A stretch of 64,000 nt of DNA, taken from positions 1-64,000 of the forward strand of contig JBDTRM010000147.1 of assembly GCA_039931675.1 (NCBI GenBank). The letters run 5' to 3'. The notes under the pieces were generated by a model, which was given only the letters and a program-made list of their open reading frames with translations, ran no database searches and was not told where the DNA came from. The stretch is from JAEUTH01 sp039931675. GTDB lineage: Bacteria; Bacteroidota; Bacteroidia; AKYH767-A; OLB10. Shown piece by piece: positions 1 through 7,920 of the stretch (its first letter is position 1; each line of letters starts with the position of its first letter). Position numbers and translations under genes: made by a program.

Positions 1-67
1 TGGTTTGTGCATCTGCAATGTGTAACATGCAGGTAAGTAATGCAATTGCGAGTACAATTTTTTTCAT
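1..67 (-). CDS. secreted or outer-membrane protein, N-terminal signal peptide only (cut by window edge)
   Basis: Reading the minus strand from an ATG at 67 gives 22 codons, MKKIVLAIALLTCMLHIADA followed by Gln-Thr, and then runs off the window. This is a classic Sec signal peptide: two lysines, a hydrophobic core, and an Ala-x-Ala cleavage site before Gln, the usual end of Bacteroidota signal peptides. The mature protein is outside the window, so no function can be given. Confidence 0.6.
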   Translation of the reverse strand, partial: MKKIVLAIALLTCMLHIADAQT

Positions 68-212
68 AAGCTTAATTGTTTTTATGGTTTAACTAATATG
101 TGAATAAATAATAATTGCAACTTGATAGTTTTAAACAAAGTAAAGCGAAATTATTTTAAAATGATATACCAATCATATTTTTTTTTATTTAAGTTATCAG
201 TATCAAAACTAA

Positions 213-245
213 AAAAGGGATAAAACATATTGTTTCATCCCTTTT
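213..245 (-). terminator. Rho-independent terminator of the response regulator gene
   Basis: A stem of 14 positions with one mismatch (AAAAGGGAT arm at 213, ATCCCTTTT arm ending at 245) encloses a 5-nt AT loop. On the minus strand it is followed by a run of T. It lies about 25 bp past the stop codon of the minus-strand gene ending at 268. Confidence 0.75.
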
Positions 246-267
246 AAGGTCATTTATTTTTTTAAAG

Positions 268-972
268 TTACTGTACTTCGGTAAACTTATATCCAACACC
301 ACGTACAGAATGAAAATACTTGGGATTACTTGGATCAGGTTCGAAATATTTACGAAAAGTAACTATGAAATTATCAATGGTGCGGGTGGACGGATAAATA
401 TCATAACCCCATACTGTTTCGAGAATATGTTCGCGTGATACCACTTCATTTTTGCGTTCCACTAAAAGTTTCAGCAGGCTACATTCTTTTTTAGTCAGTT
501 TAATTTCCTCACCATTTTCTTCAATCACTTGCATTAACCCGAATCGTATTTTCTTTTTGCCCAATTTATATTCGTCAACACTTGAAGCGGGCGCATTGTT
601 ATTACTTCGCTTTAACAGGTTCTGTACACGCAGTAAAAACTCCTCAAGGTTAAATGGTTTGGTAAGGTAGTCATCACCGCCAAGTTTTAATCCGTTGACT
701 CTGTCCTGCGAAGAGTTCTTGGCTGTAAGAAACAGGATAGGAATTTTACTGTTATCCAATCGTATTGCTTCGCAAACTGAAAAACCATCCAATTCGGGCA
801 GCATTACATCTAACACAATAAGATTAAATCGTTCTGATTTAAAAATCTTTAAAGCCGAGCGTCCGTCAGCAACTAAGTGTGCCTTATAGCCTTCTAACTC
901 CAGGTTCAGTTTAATAGTATCACCCAGCGAAGGCTCATCTTCAACAACTAATATTCTTTGTAATGGATTCAT
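268..972 (-). CDS. OmpR/PhoB-family DNA-binding response regulator
   Basis: The 234-residue protein has a receiver domain (about 1-120) and a winged-helix DNA-binding domain (about 135-230), the standard length for this family. The acidic pocket is Glu11/Asp12, the phosphoacceptor is Asp55 (in LIVLDVMLPELDG), and Thr83 and Lys105 (LTKPF) complete the switch residues. The C-terminal domain shows the family ending RTIDNFIVTFRKYFE ... VRGVGYKF. It is a cytoplasmic transcription factor controlled by a sensor kinase. No kinase gene is next to it in the window, so signal and regulon cannot be inferred. A terminator hairpin follows directly, and the gene is probably transcribed alone. Function class is certain; specific role unknown. 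Confidence 0.93.
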   Translation of the reverse strand: MNPLQRILVVEDEPSLGDTIKLNLELEGYKAHLVADGRSALKIFKSERFNLIVLDVMLPELDGFSVCEAIRLDNSKIPILFLTAKNSSQDRVNGLKLGGDDYLTKPFNLEEFLLRVQNLLKRSNNNAPASSVDEYKLGKKKIRFGLMQVIEENGEEIKLTKKECSLLKLLVERKNEVVSREHILETVWGYDIYPSTRTIDNFIVTFRKYFEPDPSNPKYFHSVRGVGYKFTEVQ

Positions 973-1233
973 GTGATTAAAAATTTAAGGTTTATTATGA
1001 GAACGAATTTACGGACTGCCAAATTAATCTTTTGTATTTGATGTGTCATTTTTTATAAATGATTAACATTGACTTAACGCGGTTAATTTTAATTTTTAAG
1101 AATGTTAACGAAATAATGTAACGCTTTGTTTCAACTCATATTTTTTGTTGAAGAAATTTATGAACCATCATTTTTATTCCCAATATCGTAAAATAATTTT
1201 TGTGTCTGCAATAAATCGTTTATTCTTGCATAT

Positions 1234-2523
1234 ATGATAAACATCCGGAAAATAACTCAGCTATTGTTTTTATTGTCATTTTTATTAAGGCAAAATGCAT
1301 TGGCACAAACTGATGATGATATAAGTATGCGCCATTGTGGTACCTACGAATACAATAAGGGTTTGGATGTAAAACAAACCATGCAAAAATTACATAATCA
1401 TAATAATGCAATAGAAGAAGGTGATAAAAAATATGTACCGGCTAAAGTTCTTGGCAGCAGCGATAGCATTTTTACCATTCCTGTGGTGGTTCATGTAGTG
1501 TATCATACCAATTCAGAAAATATCCAGGATCAGCAAATCGAATCGCAGATTGATGTATTAAACGAAGACTACTCAGGCACCAACCTTGATATTGTAAATG
1601 TGCCCGATCCATTTAAAAACATAAAAGCAGGTGATGTAGGACTTCGCTTTTGCCTCGCTACACTTGATGCTGATAACCAGCCGACTAAAGGTGTGATAAG
1701 AACTTATACTGACAATATACAATTTGATTTTGCTGATGATGTAAAGTCAACTGCCGCAGGTGGTGATGATGCATGGCCGGCTTCAAAGTATCTGAACATC
1801 TGGGTTTGTAACCTTGCCGGAAGTTTACTTGGATATGCGCAATACCCCGGTGGCGGACCTGACAGCACTGATGGTGTGGTGATTTTTTATAAAGCTGTGG
1901 GACGTAACGGCACAGCGGTGAAACCTTACAACAAGGGTCGCACATTAACTCATGAAGTTGGTCATTGGCTTAATCTTTTGCATGTATGGGGCGATGATGG
2001 CGGTGACTGCACAGGCACCGATCACGTTGGCGATACACCTAACCAGGCTGGCGAACATTACAATTGTCCTTCGTATCCGAGCATATCATGTAACAATGGG
2101 CCTGCAGGTGGCGACATGTTTATGAATTATTTAGATTATACCGATGATTCATGCATGTGTTTGTTTACAGTAGGGCAAAGAAACAGGATGCGCAATGCCC
2201 TTGATAACTTTCGTGATTCTATTAAAATATCAAAACAAACTGACTGCACACCACTTGATCCTAAGCCTGATTATACTACCATTATTATTCCTAACCCAAA
2301 CAATGGAAACTTTATAATTCGTTTCAAAAAAACTATACCGGGCAGTTTTAAACTTGGGTTATATGACATGTTAGGCCACCAGGTTTTTACCCATACCGAA
2401 TCGGTTAATGAAAGCCGTAACGTTGCCGTGCAATGTGATTACTTAGCCAAAGGAGTTTATTTTTTGAGAACTGATGTTGAAGGACATACTTATAATAATA
2501 AGGTGGTTATTTTTAAGCAGTGA
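1234..2523 (+). CDS. secreted M43-family (pappalysin-like) zinc metalloprotease with T9SS sorting domain
   Basis: The 429-residue protein starts with a signal peptide (about 1-25, ending NALAQ). The catalytic motif is HEVGHWLNLLH: zinc ligands His240, His244 and His250, with Glu241 as general base. A Cys-rich stretch and a Met-turn (MFMNYLDYTDDSC) follow, as in cytophagalysin/ulilysin M43B enzymes. The C-terminal 80 residues (IIIPNPNNGNF ... GVYFLRTDVEG ... VVIFKQ) form a T9SS type A sorting domain, so the enzyme should be exported across the outer membrane and probably anchored or released there. The substrate is unknown; such enzymes cleave extracellular proteins or peptides. Between signal peptide and catalytic domain there is a presumed propeptide containing a Cys (MRHCGTYEY) that could act as a cysteine switch; that last point is inference. 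Confidence 0.92.
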   Translation: MINIRKITQLLFLLSFLLRQNALAQTDDDISMRHCGTYEYNKGLDVKQTMQKLHNHNNAIEEGDKKYVPAKVLGSSDSIFTIPVVVHVVYHTNSENIQDQQIESQIDVLNEDYSGTNLDIVNVPDPFKNIKAGDVGLRFCLATLDADNQPTKGVIRTYTDNIQFDFADDVKSTAAGGDDAWPASKYLNIWVCNLAGSLLGYAQYPGGGPDSTDGVVIFYKAVGRNGTAVKPYNKGRTLTHEVGHWLNLLHVWGDDGGDCTGTDHVGDTPNQAGEHYNCPSYPSISCNNGPAGGDMFMNYLDYTDDSCMCLFTVGQRNRMRNALDNFRDSIKISKQTDCTPLDPKPDYTTIIIPNPNNGNFIIRFKKTIPGSFKLGLYDMLGHQVFTHTESVNESRNVAVQCDYLAKGVYFLRTDVEGHTYNNKVVIFKQ

Positions 2524-2627
2524 TCTAAACAAACCCGCTAATTTCATAATCTTAAAACCTGAAATTACTTTAAAGTCAATCTTTCCTTTACTTCGCCTTT
2601 TTAAATTCAGGTTATCAATTAAAATAT

Positions 2628-3248
2628 ATGTCACTAACATTAATAATTGTTTTAATAACTGCATTGATATCAATAGCAGCATTTAACAATGCTGAGTTGA
2701 AAGGAAAGCTCATCATGAATGCATATTTAGTTCACCATAATAAGCAGTGGTACAGGATGTTTTCGCATGGGTTTATACATGCCGACTGGATGCATTTAAT
2801 TTTCAATATGCTTGCGCTTTACAGTTTCGGCCTTATTGTTGAAAATAATTATCAGTATCATTTTGAAATCGGTCGCGGCACTTTTTATTACGCACTCTTA
2901 TACTTCGGAGCATTGCTTATTGCATCAGTGCCCGATCTTGCCAAACATAAAGACCAGCATTGGTTTAATTCATTGGGTGCATCGGGTGCGGTTTCGGCAG
3001 TTGTATTTGCAGCCATACTTTTTGATCCGTGGGTTGGTATTACAATTTTTCCGATTCCGTTTCCCATTCCGGGAATCGTGTTCGGCCCGTTGTTTTTATT
3101 GTTTTCACAATACATGGCTAAGCGTGGCGGTGATAACATAGGTCACGAAGCTCACTTCTATGGTGCGCTTACCGGCATTTTACTTACCATAATTTACAAA
3201 CCCTCGTTAGCAGTTGACTTTGCAGAAAAGGTAAAGAGTCACTTTTAA
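2628..3248 (+). CDS. rhomboid-family intramembrane serine protease
   Basis: The 206-residue, strongly hydrophobic protein has about six membrane segments and the rhomboid signatures in order: HADWMHLIFNMLALYSFG in the second segment (oxyanion Asn60), GASG with the nucleophile Ser119, and HEAHFYGALTG with the probable catalytic His176. The family cleaves transmembrane segments of membrane proteins within the inner membrane. It belongs to the short bacterial type with no extra N-terminal domain. It is followed after 24 bp by the aminotransferase gene and may be cotranscribed with it. The substrate is not predictable. Confidence 0.9.
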   Translation: MSLTLIIVLITALISIAAFNNAELKGKLIMNAYLVHHNKQWYRMFSHGFIHADWMHLIFNMLALYSFGLIVENNYQYHFEIGRGTFYYALLYFGALLIASVPDLAKHKDQHWFNSLGASGAVSAVVFAAILFDPWVGITIFPIPFPIPGIVFGPLFLLFSQYMAKRGGDNIGHEAHFYGALTGILLTIIYKPSLAVDFAEKVKSHF

Positions 3249-3272
3249 CCTGTTGCACATTTATTTTCAATC

Positions 3273-4091
3273 ATGCATATCATTCATAATGGAAAATTAA
3301 CTGATGAGGATAAATGTTTGACCGCAATCAATCGTGCATATCAATATGGCGATGCAATTTTTGAAACCATTAAATATAGAAATGGCCATGCACTTTTTAT
3401 AAATGATCATTATGAGCGATTGATAAAAAGCATGAACATGCTTAAATTAATTGTACCCGATTTTTTTTCAATTGATTTTTTTCAGGAGCGATTTCTGCAA
3501 CTTACTTTAAAGAATAATTGTACAGCCTCAGCCCGTATCCGGTTGCAAGTATATCGTGACAGTGATGGCTATTATTTTCCTTCAGATAATCAATGTGGCT
3601 TTACAATTACGTCAGCACATCTTAAAACACCTGATTATGTATTAAATGAATCGCCAATTAAAATAGATGCTTACACTGAAAACTATAAATCAAAAACACC
3701 ACTAAGTAATTTAAAATCAGCAAATGCACTTTTATATATTGTTGCAGCACAATATGCAAATCAACATGGTTTGGATGATTGTTTTATTTTGAATGAAGAT
3801 GGAAATGTTGCCGAAGCAGTGAGCAGTAATGTTTTTATTTTTAAGGATGATCTGTTTTTTACTCCGCCATTGAATGACGGATGTGTAGAAGGAATCATGA
3901 GAAAACAATTTATTCAAATCGCTACAAGAGAAAATATTTCCTGTGTTGAAAAATCTCTAAATATCAAAGAAATTAATGCTGCGGATGAAATTATTTTAAC
4001 CAATGTTATACAAGGGATAAGAGTTGTAAAATGCGATAGCCAAATGAAAAAAACAATGCAGCGCTTTATTAATATGCTCAATGCAAATTGA
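3273..4091 (+). CDS. aminotransferase class IV (PabC / branched-chain aminotransferase-like)
   Basis: The 272-residue protein is a fold-type IV PLP enzyme. Early residues (DAIFETIKYRNG) match the class IV N-terminal substrate region, a lysine in SNLKSANALLYI is the expected Schiff-base residue, and AEAVSSNVFIFKDD plus TPPLNDGCVEGIMR match the phosphate-binding signature. The length fits aminodeoxychorismate lyase (folate pathway) or a small branched-chain or D-amino-acid aminotransferase. The sequence alone does not separate these, and no pabA/pabB gene is adjacent, so only the family is assigned. It starts 24 bp after the rhomboid gene on the same strand. Confidence 0.85.
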   Translation: MHIIHNGKLTDEDKCLTAINRAYQYGDAIFETIKYRNGHALFINDHYERLIKSMNMLKLIVPDFFSIDFFQERFLQLTLKNNCTASARIRLQVYRDSDGYYFPSDNQCGFTITSAHLKTPDYVLNESPIKIDAYTENYKSKTPLSNLKSANALLYIVAAQYANQHGLDDCFILNEDGNVAEAVSSNVFIFKDDLFFTPPLNDGCVEGIMRKQFIQIATRENISCVEKSLNIKEINAADEIILTNVIQGIRVVKCDSQMKKTMQRFINMLNAN

Positions 4092-4129
4092 TTCATTTAC
4101 AACTGAGTTCACAATTAAAATGACATACC

Positions 4130-4190
4130 CAGACTTAAAACCCTGAAAGGGTTTCCTGTGAATAACCACCGGTGTAGCCGGTGGAAAACG
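4130..4190. repeat. pair of short palindromes (REP-like intergenic element)
   Basis: Two adjacent inverted repeats are visible: AACCCTGAAAGGGTT and CCACCGGTGTAGCCGGTGG. There is no U-tract after either, so they do not look like ordinary terminators. They lie between convergent genes ending at 4091 and 4218. I recognise this pattern as a kind of interspersed repeat common in Bacteroidota genomes; copy number here cannot be tested. Confidence 0.5.
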
Positions 4191-4217
4191 CTAATCACAC
4201 ACAGCGGGTACACGCAA

Positions 4218-5084
4218 CTAATTACCCTCAATAAATTTTTTTATTTCCGCATTAACTTCTCCGGGTTGCTCCATAAAAACGGCATGACCTGCTTCAGCTA
4301 TCATCACTAATTTTGAATTATAAATTTCTTTACATGCCATAGTTGCCACCTGTAGTGTTGAGCTGGGATGAATAAAAACATTCGGTATTAAAGTATCATG
4401 GTTTCCGAATATGGCCAACACAGGGCATTGAATAAATTTAAGCAAATGAAATACCTGTTCATTCAACATGCCTTCAATGCACTTATCAACCATGTTTCGC
4501 CAGTGGTTCAGATCATCAGAATTTAAAATAGCTACAAGATCATCAATCATTTTTTTTCCGCTTGCCGGCATCTTGTAAAAACTTTGCTGTAATGAAGTTG
4601 TCAATTGCATCTGATTACTGATGAAAAAATTTCCGAACGATAACATGCCTTTGTAGATTGCAATTTCAGCAGGCGCAAATTGTTCAAATCCCGAAGGAGC
4701 AATTGCGATCAATTGTTTTACTAATGGCGGATATCGCAAAGCAGTAACAATACCAACATGTCCGCCCATGCTGTGGCCGCATAATATTATTTCATCTAAT
4801 TGCAATTTGGCACAGAATTTTGCAATCACTTCCGAAAAAAATAACATGCTGTAATGATAATCTCCGCGCGATGATAAACCGCAACCCGGTAAGTCAATAG
4901 CAATGCACCGGTAATGCTGTTTCAATTCCTCAATTTGTTGAAACCATACATTTCCATAGTAAGCCATTCCATGAATGAAAAGCAATGTTTGTTTGCCTTT
5001 GCCCTCATCCATATAACAAATTTCAATGTTGTTAAACAACTTAACTGAATGAGTAGGATAGTGATATTTTATTTTAGAAATCAT
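4218..5084 (-). CDS. alpha/beta-fold hydrolase
   Basis: The 288-residue protein has the canonical fold signatures: oxyanion region LFIHGMAYYGNVW, nucleophile elbow GHSMGG (Ser about 105), acid residue in AIFGNHDTLIP, and catalytic His in AEAGHAVFMEQP. The frame extends upstream to a TTG at 5096, but ATG at 5084 (MISKIKYHYPTHSV) is the better start because it is a normal start codon and loses no domain. There is no signal peptide, so it is cytoplasmic. Esterase, lipase, haloperoxidase or C-C hydrolase activity are all possible; the substrate is unknown. The cap region (about 145-215) is helical. Confidence 0.87.
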   Translation of the reverse strand: MISKIKYHYPTHSVKLFNNIEICYMDEGKGKQTLLFIHGMAYYGNVWFQQIEELKQHYRCIAIDLPGCGLSSRGDYHYSMLFFSEVIAKFCAKLQLDEIILCGHSMGGHVGIVTALRYPPLVKQLIAIAPSGFEQFAPAEIAIYKGMLSFGNFFISNQMQLTTSLQQSFYKMPASGKKMIDDLVAILNSDDLNHWRNMVDKCIEGMLNEQVFHLLKFIQCPVLAIFGNHDTLIPNVFIHPSSTLQVATMACKEIYNSKLVMIAEAGHAVFMEQPGEVNAEIKKFIEGN

Positions 5085-5102
5085 ATATGCAGGCAAGAAA
5101 GG

Positions 5103-5180
5103 AAATTTTTAGGTATTGGGGGTTGGGTATAGGGAAATAAGGAAATAAGGGAATATGGGAATATGGAAACGGGGGAAAAT
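5103..5180. repeat. low-complexity purine-rich repeats (GGAAATA/GGAATAT)
   Basis: Tandem short words of the types GGAAATAA and GGGAATAT fill the gap between two minus-strand genes. The opposite-strand version (TTCCATATTT) recurs at 35508-35580 and related forms at 42660-43080, so this is a recurrent spacer type in this genome. Confidence 0.6.
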
Positions 5181-5214
5181 TGTTAGTACGAAAAAAAAAA
5201 GTGAAACAATAAAT

Positions 5215-6033
5215 CTAAAACGGATGTTCGAATGAAAGATAAAAAAAAGTTGCTGAGTATTCACCGGAATCACCTCTGTAAATTGGAAATGATAAACCCG
5301 GAACTATTTGTAATTTGTTGATGTCAATCGCAAATCGCACACCGGGATTAAGCAAATAGTATTGTGATGAATATTTTGAACCTGTTACTTCTGATTTGCT
5401 TAGGTCATTATAATAAAGCGCTTCGAGAAAAAAATTAAAATGTTTTGACACAAGGCATATTACACTTGCACCTGCATTAAACTGAAGGACGTGTTGGTCA
5501 GTTATATCACCTGAGGATTTAGGATTTATAAAGAACGTAGTAATGCCTGCATTAAGGTGAAAAGCAAATTCGTTGCTCACGCGCATGCTGAAAGGCAGAT
5601 TGGTTTGCAATGCAAATTGATCATTGCCTAATCCATTTTTCGCATTGCCTGTTGGAATCAGCAAAGACAATCGCGGTGCAAATGCCGAGGTTTCATTATC
5701 ATAAACCTGGTAACGGTAATTAAGAAAGATGTCACCTATACCCTTAGTGTTATTCTTCTCAATATACGTGTAGGGAATAGTATAACTCAATTGATTTTTT
5801 TGTCCGCCCACAGGCCATTCCTGTGTAAATGTTGATAACAATGCCTTTTCAGGCTTTTTATCAAAAATAAAATTAAAAATATGCTGCACCACATGTGCCT
5901 CCTGGTTATAGGCTTCTTCAATAAAAAAAGAATTGTCTTCTATTGCCTCAGAAAATTTTTTGGGTTCCGCTTCCTGCGCAAATGAAATTTGCGAAGCGAT
6001 GAGAAGAAAAAATAAATGGATAAATTTTTTCAT
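5215..6033 (-). CDS. predicted outer-membrane beta-barrel protein
   Basis: The 272-residue protein has a signal peptide (about 1-19, ending ISFAQ) and then alternating amphipathic beta strands ending in an aromatic C-terminus (FFYLSFEHPF), as in small outer-membrane barrels of the phenol-degradation-outer-membrane/transporter-like superfamily. Strand motifs such as FAPRLSLLIPTG and FAFHLNAGITTFF match that group. Substrate or function cannot be inferred. It resembles in style, but is not a close copy of, the barrel gene at 28423-29178. It lies divergent to pyrR. Confidence 0.65.
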   Translation of the reverse strand: MKKFIHLFFLLIASQISFAQEAEPKKFSEAIEDNSFFIEEAYNQEAHVVQHIFNFIFDKKPEKALLSTFTQEWPVGGQKNQLSYTIPYTYIEKNNTKGIGDIFLNYRYQVYDNETSAFAPRLSLLIPTGNAKNGLGNDQFALQTNLPFSMRVSNEFAFHLNAGITTFFINPKSSGDITDQHVLQFNAGASVICLVSKHFNFFLEALYYNDLSKSEVTGSKYSSQYYLLNPGVRFAIDINKLQIVPGLSFPIYRGDSGEYSATFFYLSFEHPF

Positions 6034-6111
6034 ACCTGTTTTATTACCGGCAAGTATCCGAAAAACTTTTTATAGTAAATCATCAAATCACCAAATCAAA
6101 ATGAATAATTA

Positions 6112-6139
6112 TACATTTGCCCGCAAGCATATAATTTTG
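6112..6139 (+). promoter_or_regulatory. two candidate -7 promoter elements ahead of pyrR
   Basis: TACATTTG (6112-6119) and TAATTTTG (6132-6139) both fit the Bacteroidota -7 consensus TAnnTTTG. The second lies only 13 nt before the ATG at 6152, which would give a nearly leaderless transcript. No convincing -33 TTTG is seen for either, so the choice between them is open. Confidence 0.4.
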
Positions 6140-6151
6140 CCCCGATAACTT

Positions 6152-6691
6152 ATGCAATCACGGTTAATACTTAATGCAACTGCTTTCGACATTACCTTGC
6201 GCAGGCTGTGTTACCAGTTAATTGAGAATCACAACACTTTTGAAAACACTGCCCTTATTGGTATGCAACCACGCGGTGTGTTCCTCGCAAGACGCATTAA
6301 AACCATTTTAGAACAACTGCTGCCGGGGCAAAAGATTCAGTATGGTGAATTAGACATTACATTCTATCGTGATGATTTTCGCAGGCGTGATGAATTAGCA
6401 ACAGCGAGTGCTACAAAAATTGATTTTATTATTGAAGATAAAAAAGTAGTGTTGATAGATGATGTCTTATACACCGGCCGCACTATACGCGCTGGTATGG
6501 ATGCCCTGCTCGGTTTTGGGCGTCCCCGCAAGGTGGAATTATTAGTTTTAATTGACAGAAAATTTGCACGCCATCTTCCCATTGAATCAAATTACATAGG
6601 AAAGGCTATTGACTCTATTGACTCAGATAAAGTTAAAGTTCAATGGAGTGAAACAGAAAAGGAAGATGGAGTGTGGCTGCATACGAATTGA
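6152..6691 (+). CDS. pyrR: PyrR-type phosphoribosyltransferase (pyr regulator / uracil phosphoribosyltransferase)
   Basis: The 179-residue length and sequence match PyrR: LRRLCYQLIENH, TALIGMQPRGVFLARRI near the N-terminus, YGELDITFYRDDF in the middle, and the PRPP-binding loop VVLIDDVLYTGRTIRAGMDAL. Family members bind pyr mRNA in Gram-positive bacteria and may also make UMP from uracil and PRPP. The next gene on the same strand is pyrB, 108 bp downstream, which supports a pyrimidine role. The gap to pyrB holds an inverted pair of palindromes, not an obvious PyrR-type attenuator with U-tract. Whether this PyrR regulates RNA or acts only as an enzyme is not decided by sequence. Confidence 0.92.
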   Translation: MQSRLILNATAFDITLRRLCYQLIENHNTFENTALIGMQPRGVFLARRIKTILEQLLPGQKIQYGELDITFYRDDFRRRDELATASATKIDFIIEDKKVVLIDDVLYTGRTIRAGMDALLGFGRPRKVELLVLIDRKFARHLPIESNYIGKAIDSIDSDKVKVQWSETEKEDGVWLHTN

Positions 6692-6710
6692 CTTTTTGAA
6701 ATTTTTATAC

Positions 6711-6778
6711 AAGGTTGGCGTCCTCGCCAACCTTCATGGTGGTTACAACAGTTAGTGGTTGGCGAGGACGCCAACCAC
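6711..6778. repeat. inverted pair of palindromic repeats between pyrR and pyrB
   Basis: Two 20-bp palindrome-like units, GGTTGGCGTCCTCGCCAACC (core 6713-6732) and GGTTGGCGAGGACGCCAACC (core 6757-6776), are exact reverse complements of each other, separated by 24 bp. Each can form its own hairpin, or the pair one long hairpin. This REPIN-like arrangement suggests a mobile REP-type element rather than a terminator, since no U-run follows. Confidence 0.75.
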
Positions 6779-6799
6779 AGATAGAATGACAAATGACAA

Positions 6800-7729
6800 A
6801 TGACCAATACTCTAAGTGTTAATCACCTTATCGGAATTAAAGATATCACTACTGATGATATTGAATTGATTTTTTCCACAGCCGATAACTTTAAAGAAGT
6901 GATTAACCGCCCCATTAAAAAAGTTCCATCGCTTCGTGACATTACAGTAGCCAACATTTTTTTTGAAAACAGTACCCGCACACGTCTTTCATTTGAGCTT
7001 GCCGAAAAAAGACTAAGTGCAGATACCGTTAATTTCAGTGCTTCGGGTTCAAGTGTGAGTAAGGGTGAAACATTAATTGATACGGTAAATAATATTCTTG
7101 CAATGAAGGTGGATATGGTGGTGATGCGACACCCGAAACCCGGAGCGCCTTATTTTCTAAGCCAGCATGTAAAAGCCAATATTATTAATGCCGGTGATGG
7201 TGCACACGAACATCCTACGCAGGCATTGTTAGATGCTTTCAGTATCAGGGAAAAGTTAGGGAGAGTTGCAGGAGTAAAAGTGGTTATAGTTGGAGATATT
7301 TTGCATAGCCGTGTAGCTTTAAGTAACATATTTTGTTTACAGAAATTAGGTGCCGAAGTAAAAGTTTGCGGCCCGCTTACGCTTATTCCAAAACACATTA
7401 AAGAATTAGGAGTAGGGGTGGAGTTAAACCTGCGCAAAGCTTTAGAATGGTGCGATGTAGCCAACATGCTGCGCATACAGTTAGAACGCCAGGAGATAAA
7501 ATATTTTCCCTCACTTCGTGAATATACTATGCTTTACGGAGTTAACAAGGCATTGCTCGATTCACTTACCAAGCAAATTGTAATCATGCATCCGGGACCT
7601 ATTAACAGGGGTATAGAAATAACCAGTGATGTTGCCGATAGTGAACATTCCATAATTCTTGACCAGGTGGAGAATGGTGTTGCCATACGGATGGCAGTAT
7701 TGTATCTGTTAGCAGCAAATAAAAACTGA
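6800..7729 (+). CDS. pyrB: aspartate carbamoyltransferase catalytic subunit
   Basis: The 309-residue protein condenses carbamoyl phosphate with aspartate, the first committed step of pyrimidine synthesis. The carbamoyl-phosphate-binding signature FFENSTRTRLSFELAEKRL lies at about 54-72, HPTQALLD near 136, and the C-terminal MHPGPINRGIEI near 258, all in the usual order. The length is normal for the catalytic chain. No pyrI regulatory subunit gene follows. It is probably cotranscribed with pyrR across the palindrome pair. ATG 6800 is chosen because it gives a full-length family N-terminus. Confidence 0.96.
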   Translation: MTNTLSVNHLIGIKDITTDDIELIFSTADNFKEVINRPIKKVPSLRDITVANIFFENSTRTRLSFELAEKRLSADTVNFSASGSSVSKGETLIDTVNNILAMKVDMVVMRHPKPGAPYFLSQHVKANIINAGDGAHEHPTQALLDAFSIREKLGRVAGVKVVIVGDILHSRVALSNIFCLQKLGAEVKVCGPLTLIPKHIKELGVGVELNLRKALEWCDVANMLRIQLERQEIKYFPSLREYTMLYGVNKALLDSLTKQIVIMHPGPINRGIEITSDVADSEHSIILDQVENGVAIRMAVLYLLAANKN

Positions 7730-7806
7730 AAAATCATTTTGTGATAATTCGTGCAATTTGGTGCTACCAAATTTTGAAAATGTCTCAAACCATTTTTCGC
7801 TGCAAG

Positions 7807-7836
7807 AAAAAAGCCCTCTAACCGCAAGGTCAGAGG
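7807..7836 (-). terminator. Rho-independent terminator for the minus-strand gene ending at 7921
   Basis: A 9-position stem with one mismatch (CCTCTAACC / GGTCAGAGG) and GCAA loop lies at 7815-7836. On the minus strand it is followed by six T (7807-7812). It may also block read-through from the convergent pyrB. Confidence 0.7.
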
Positions 7837-7920
7837 ACTCGATCAAAAAACATTATTAAAAACTTAATCAAAGCCAAACGGGAAAATGTGAATGTTGCCA
7901 ATTGCCAATTGCAACATTTG

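Noticed and set aside
6692..6799. PyrR-dependent attenuator between pyrR and pyrB
   Set aside because: No terminator with U-run, antiterminator or PyrR binding loop consensus is visible; the hairpins are an inverted REP-like pair.
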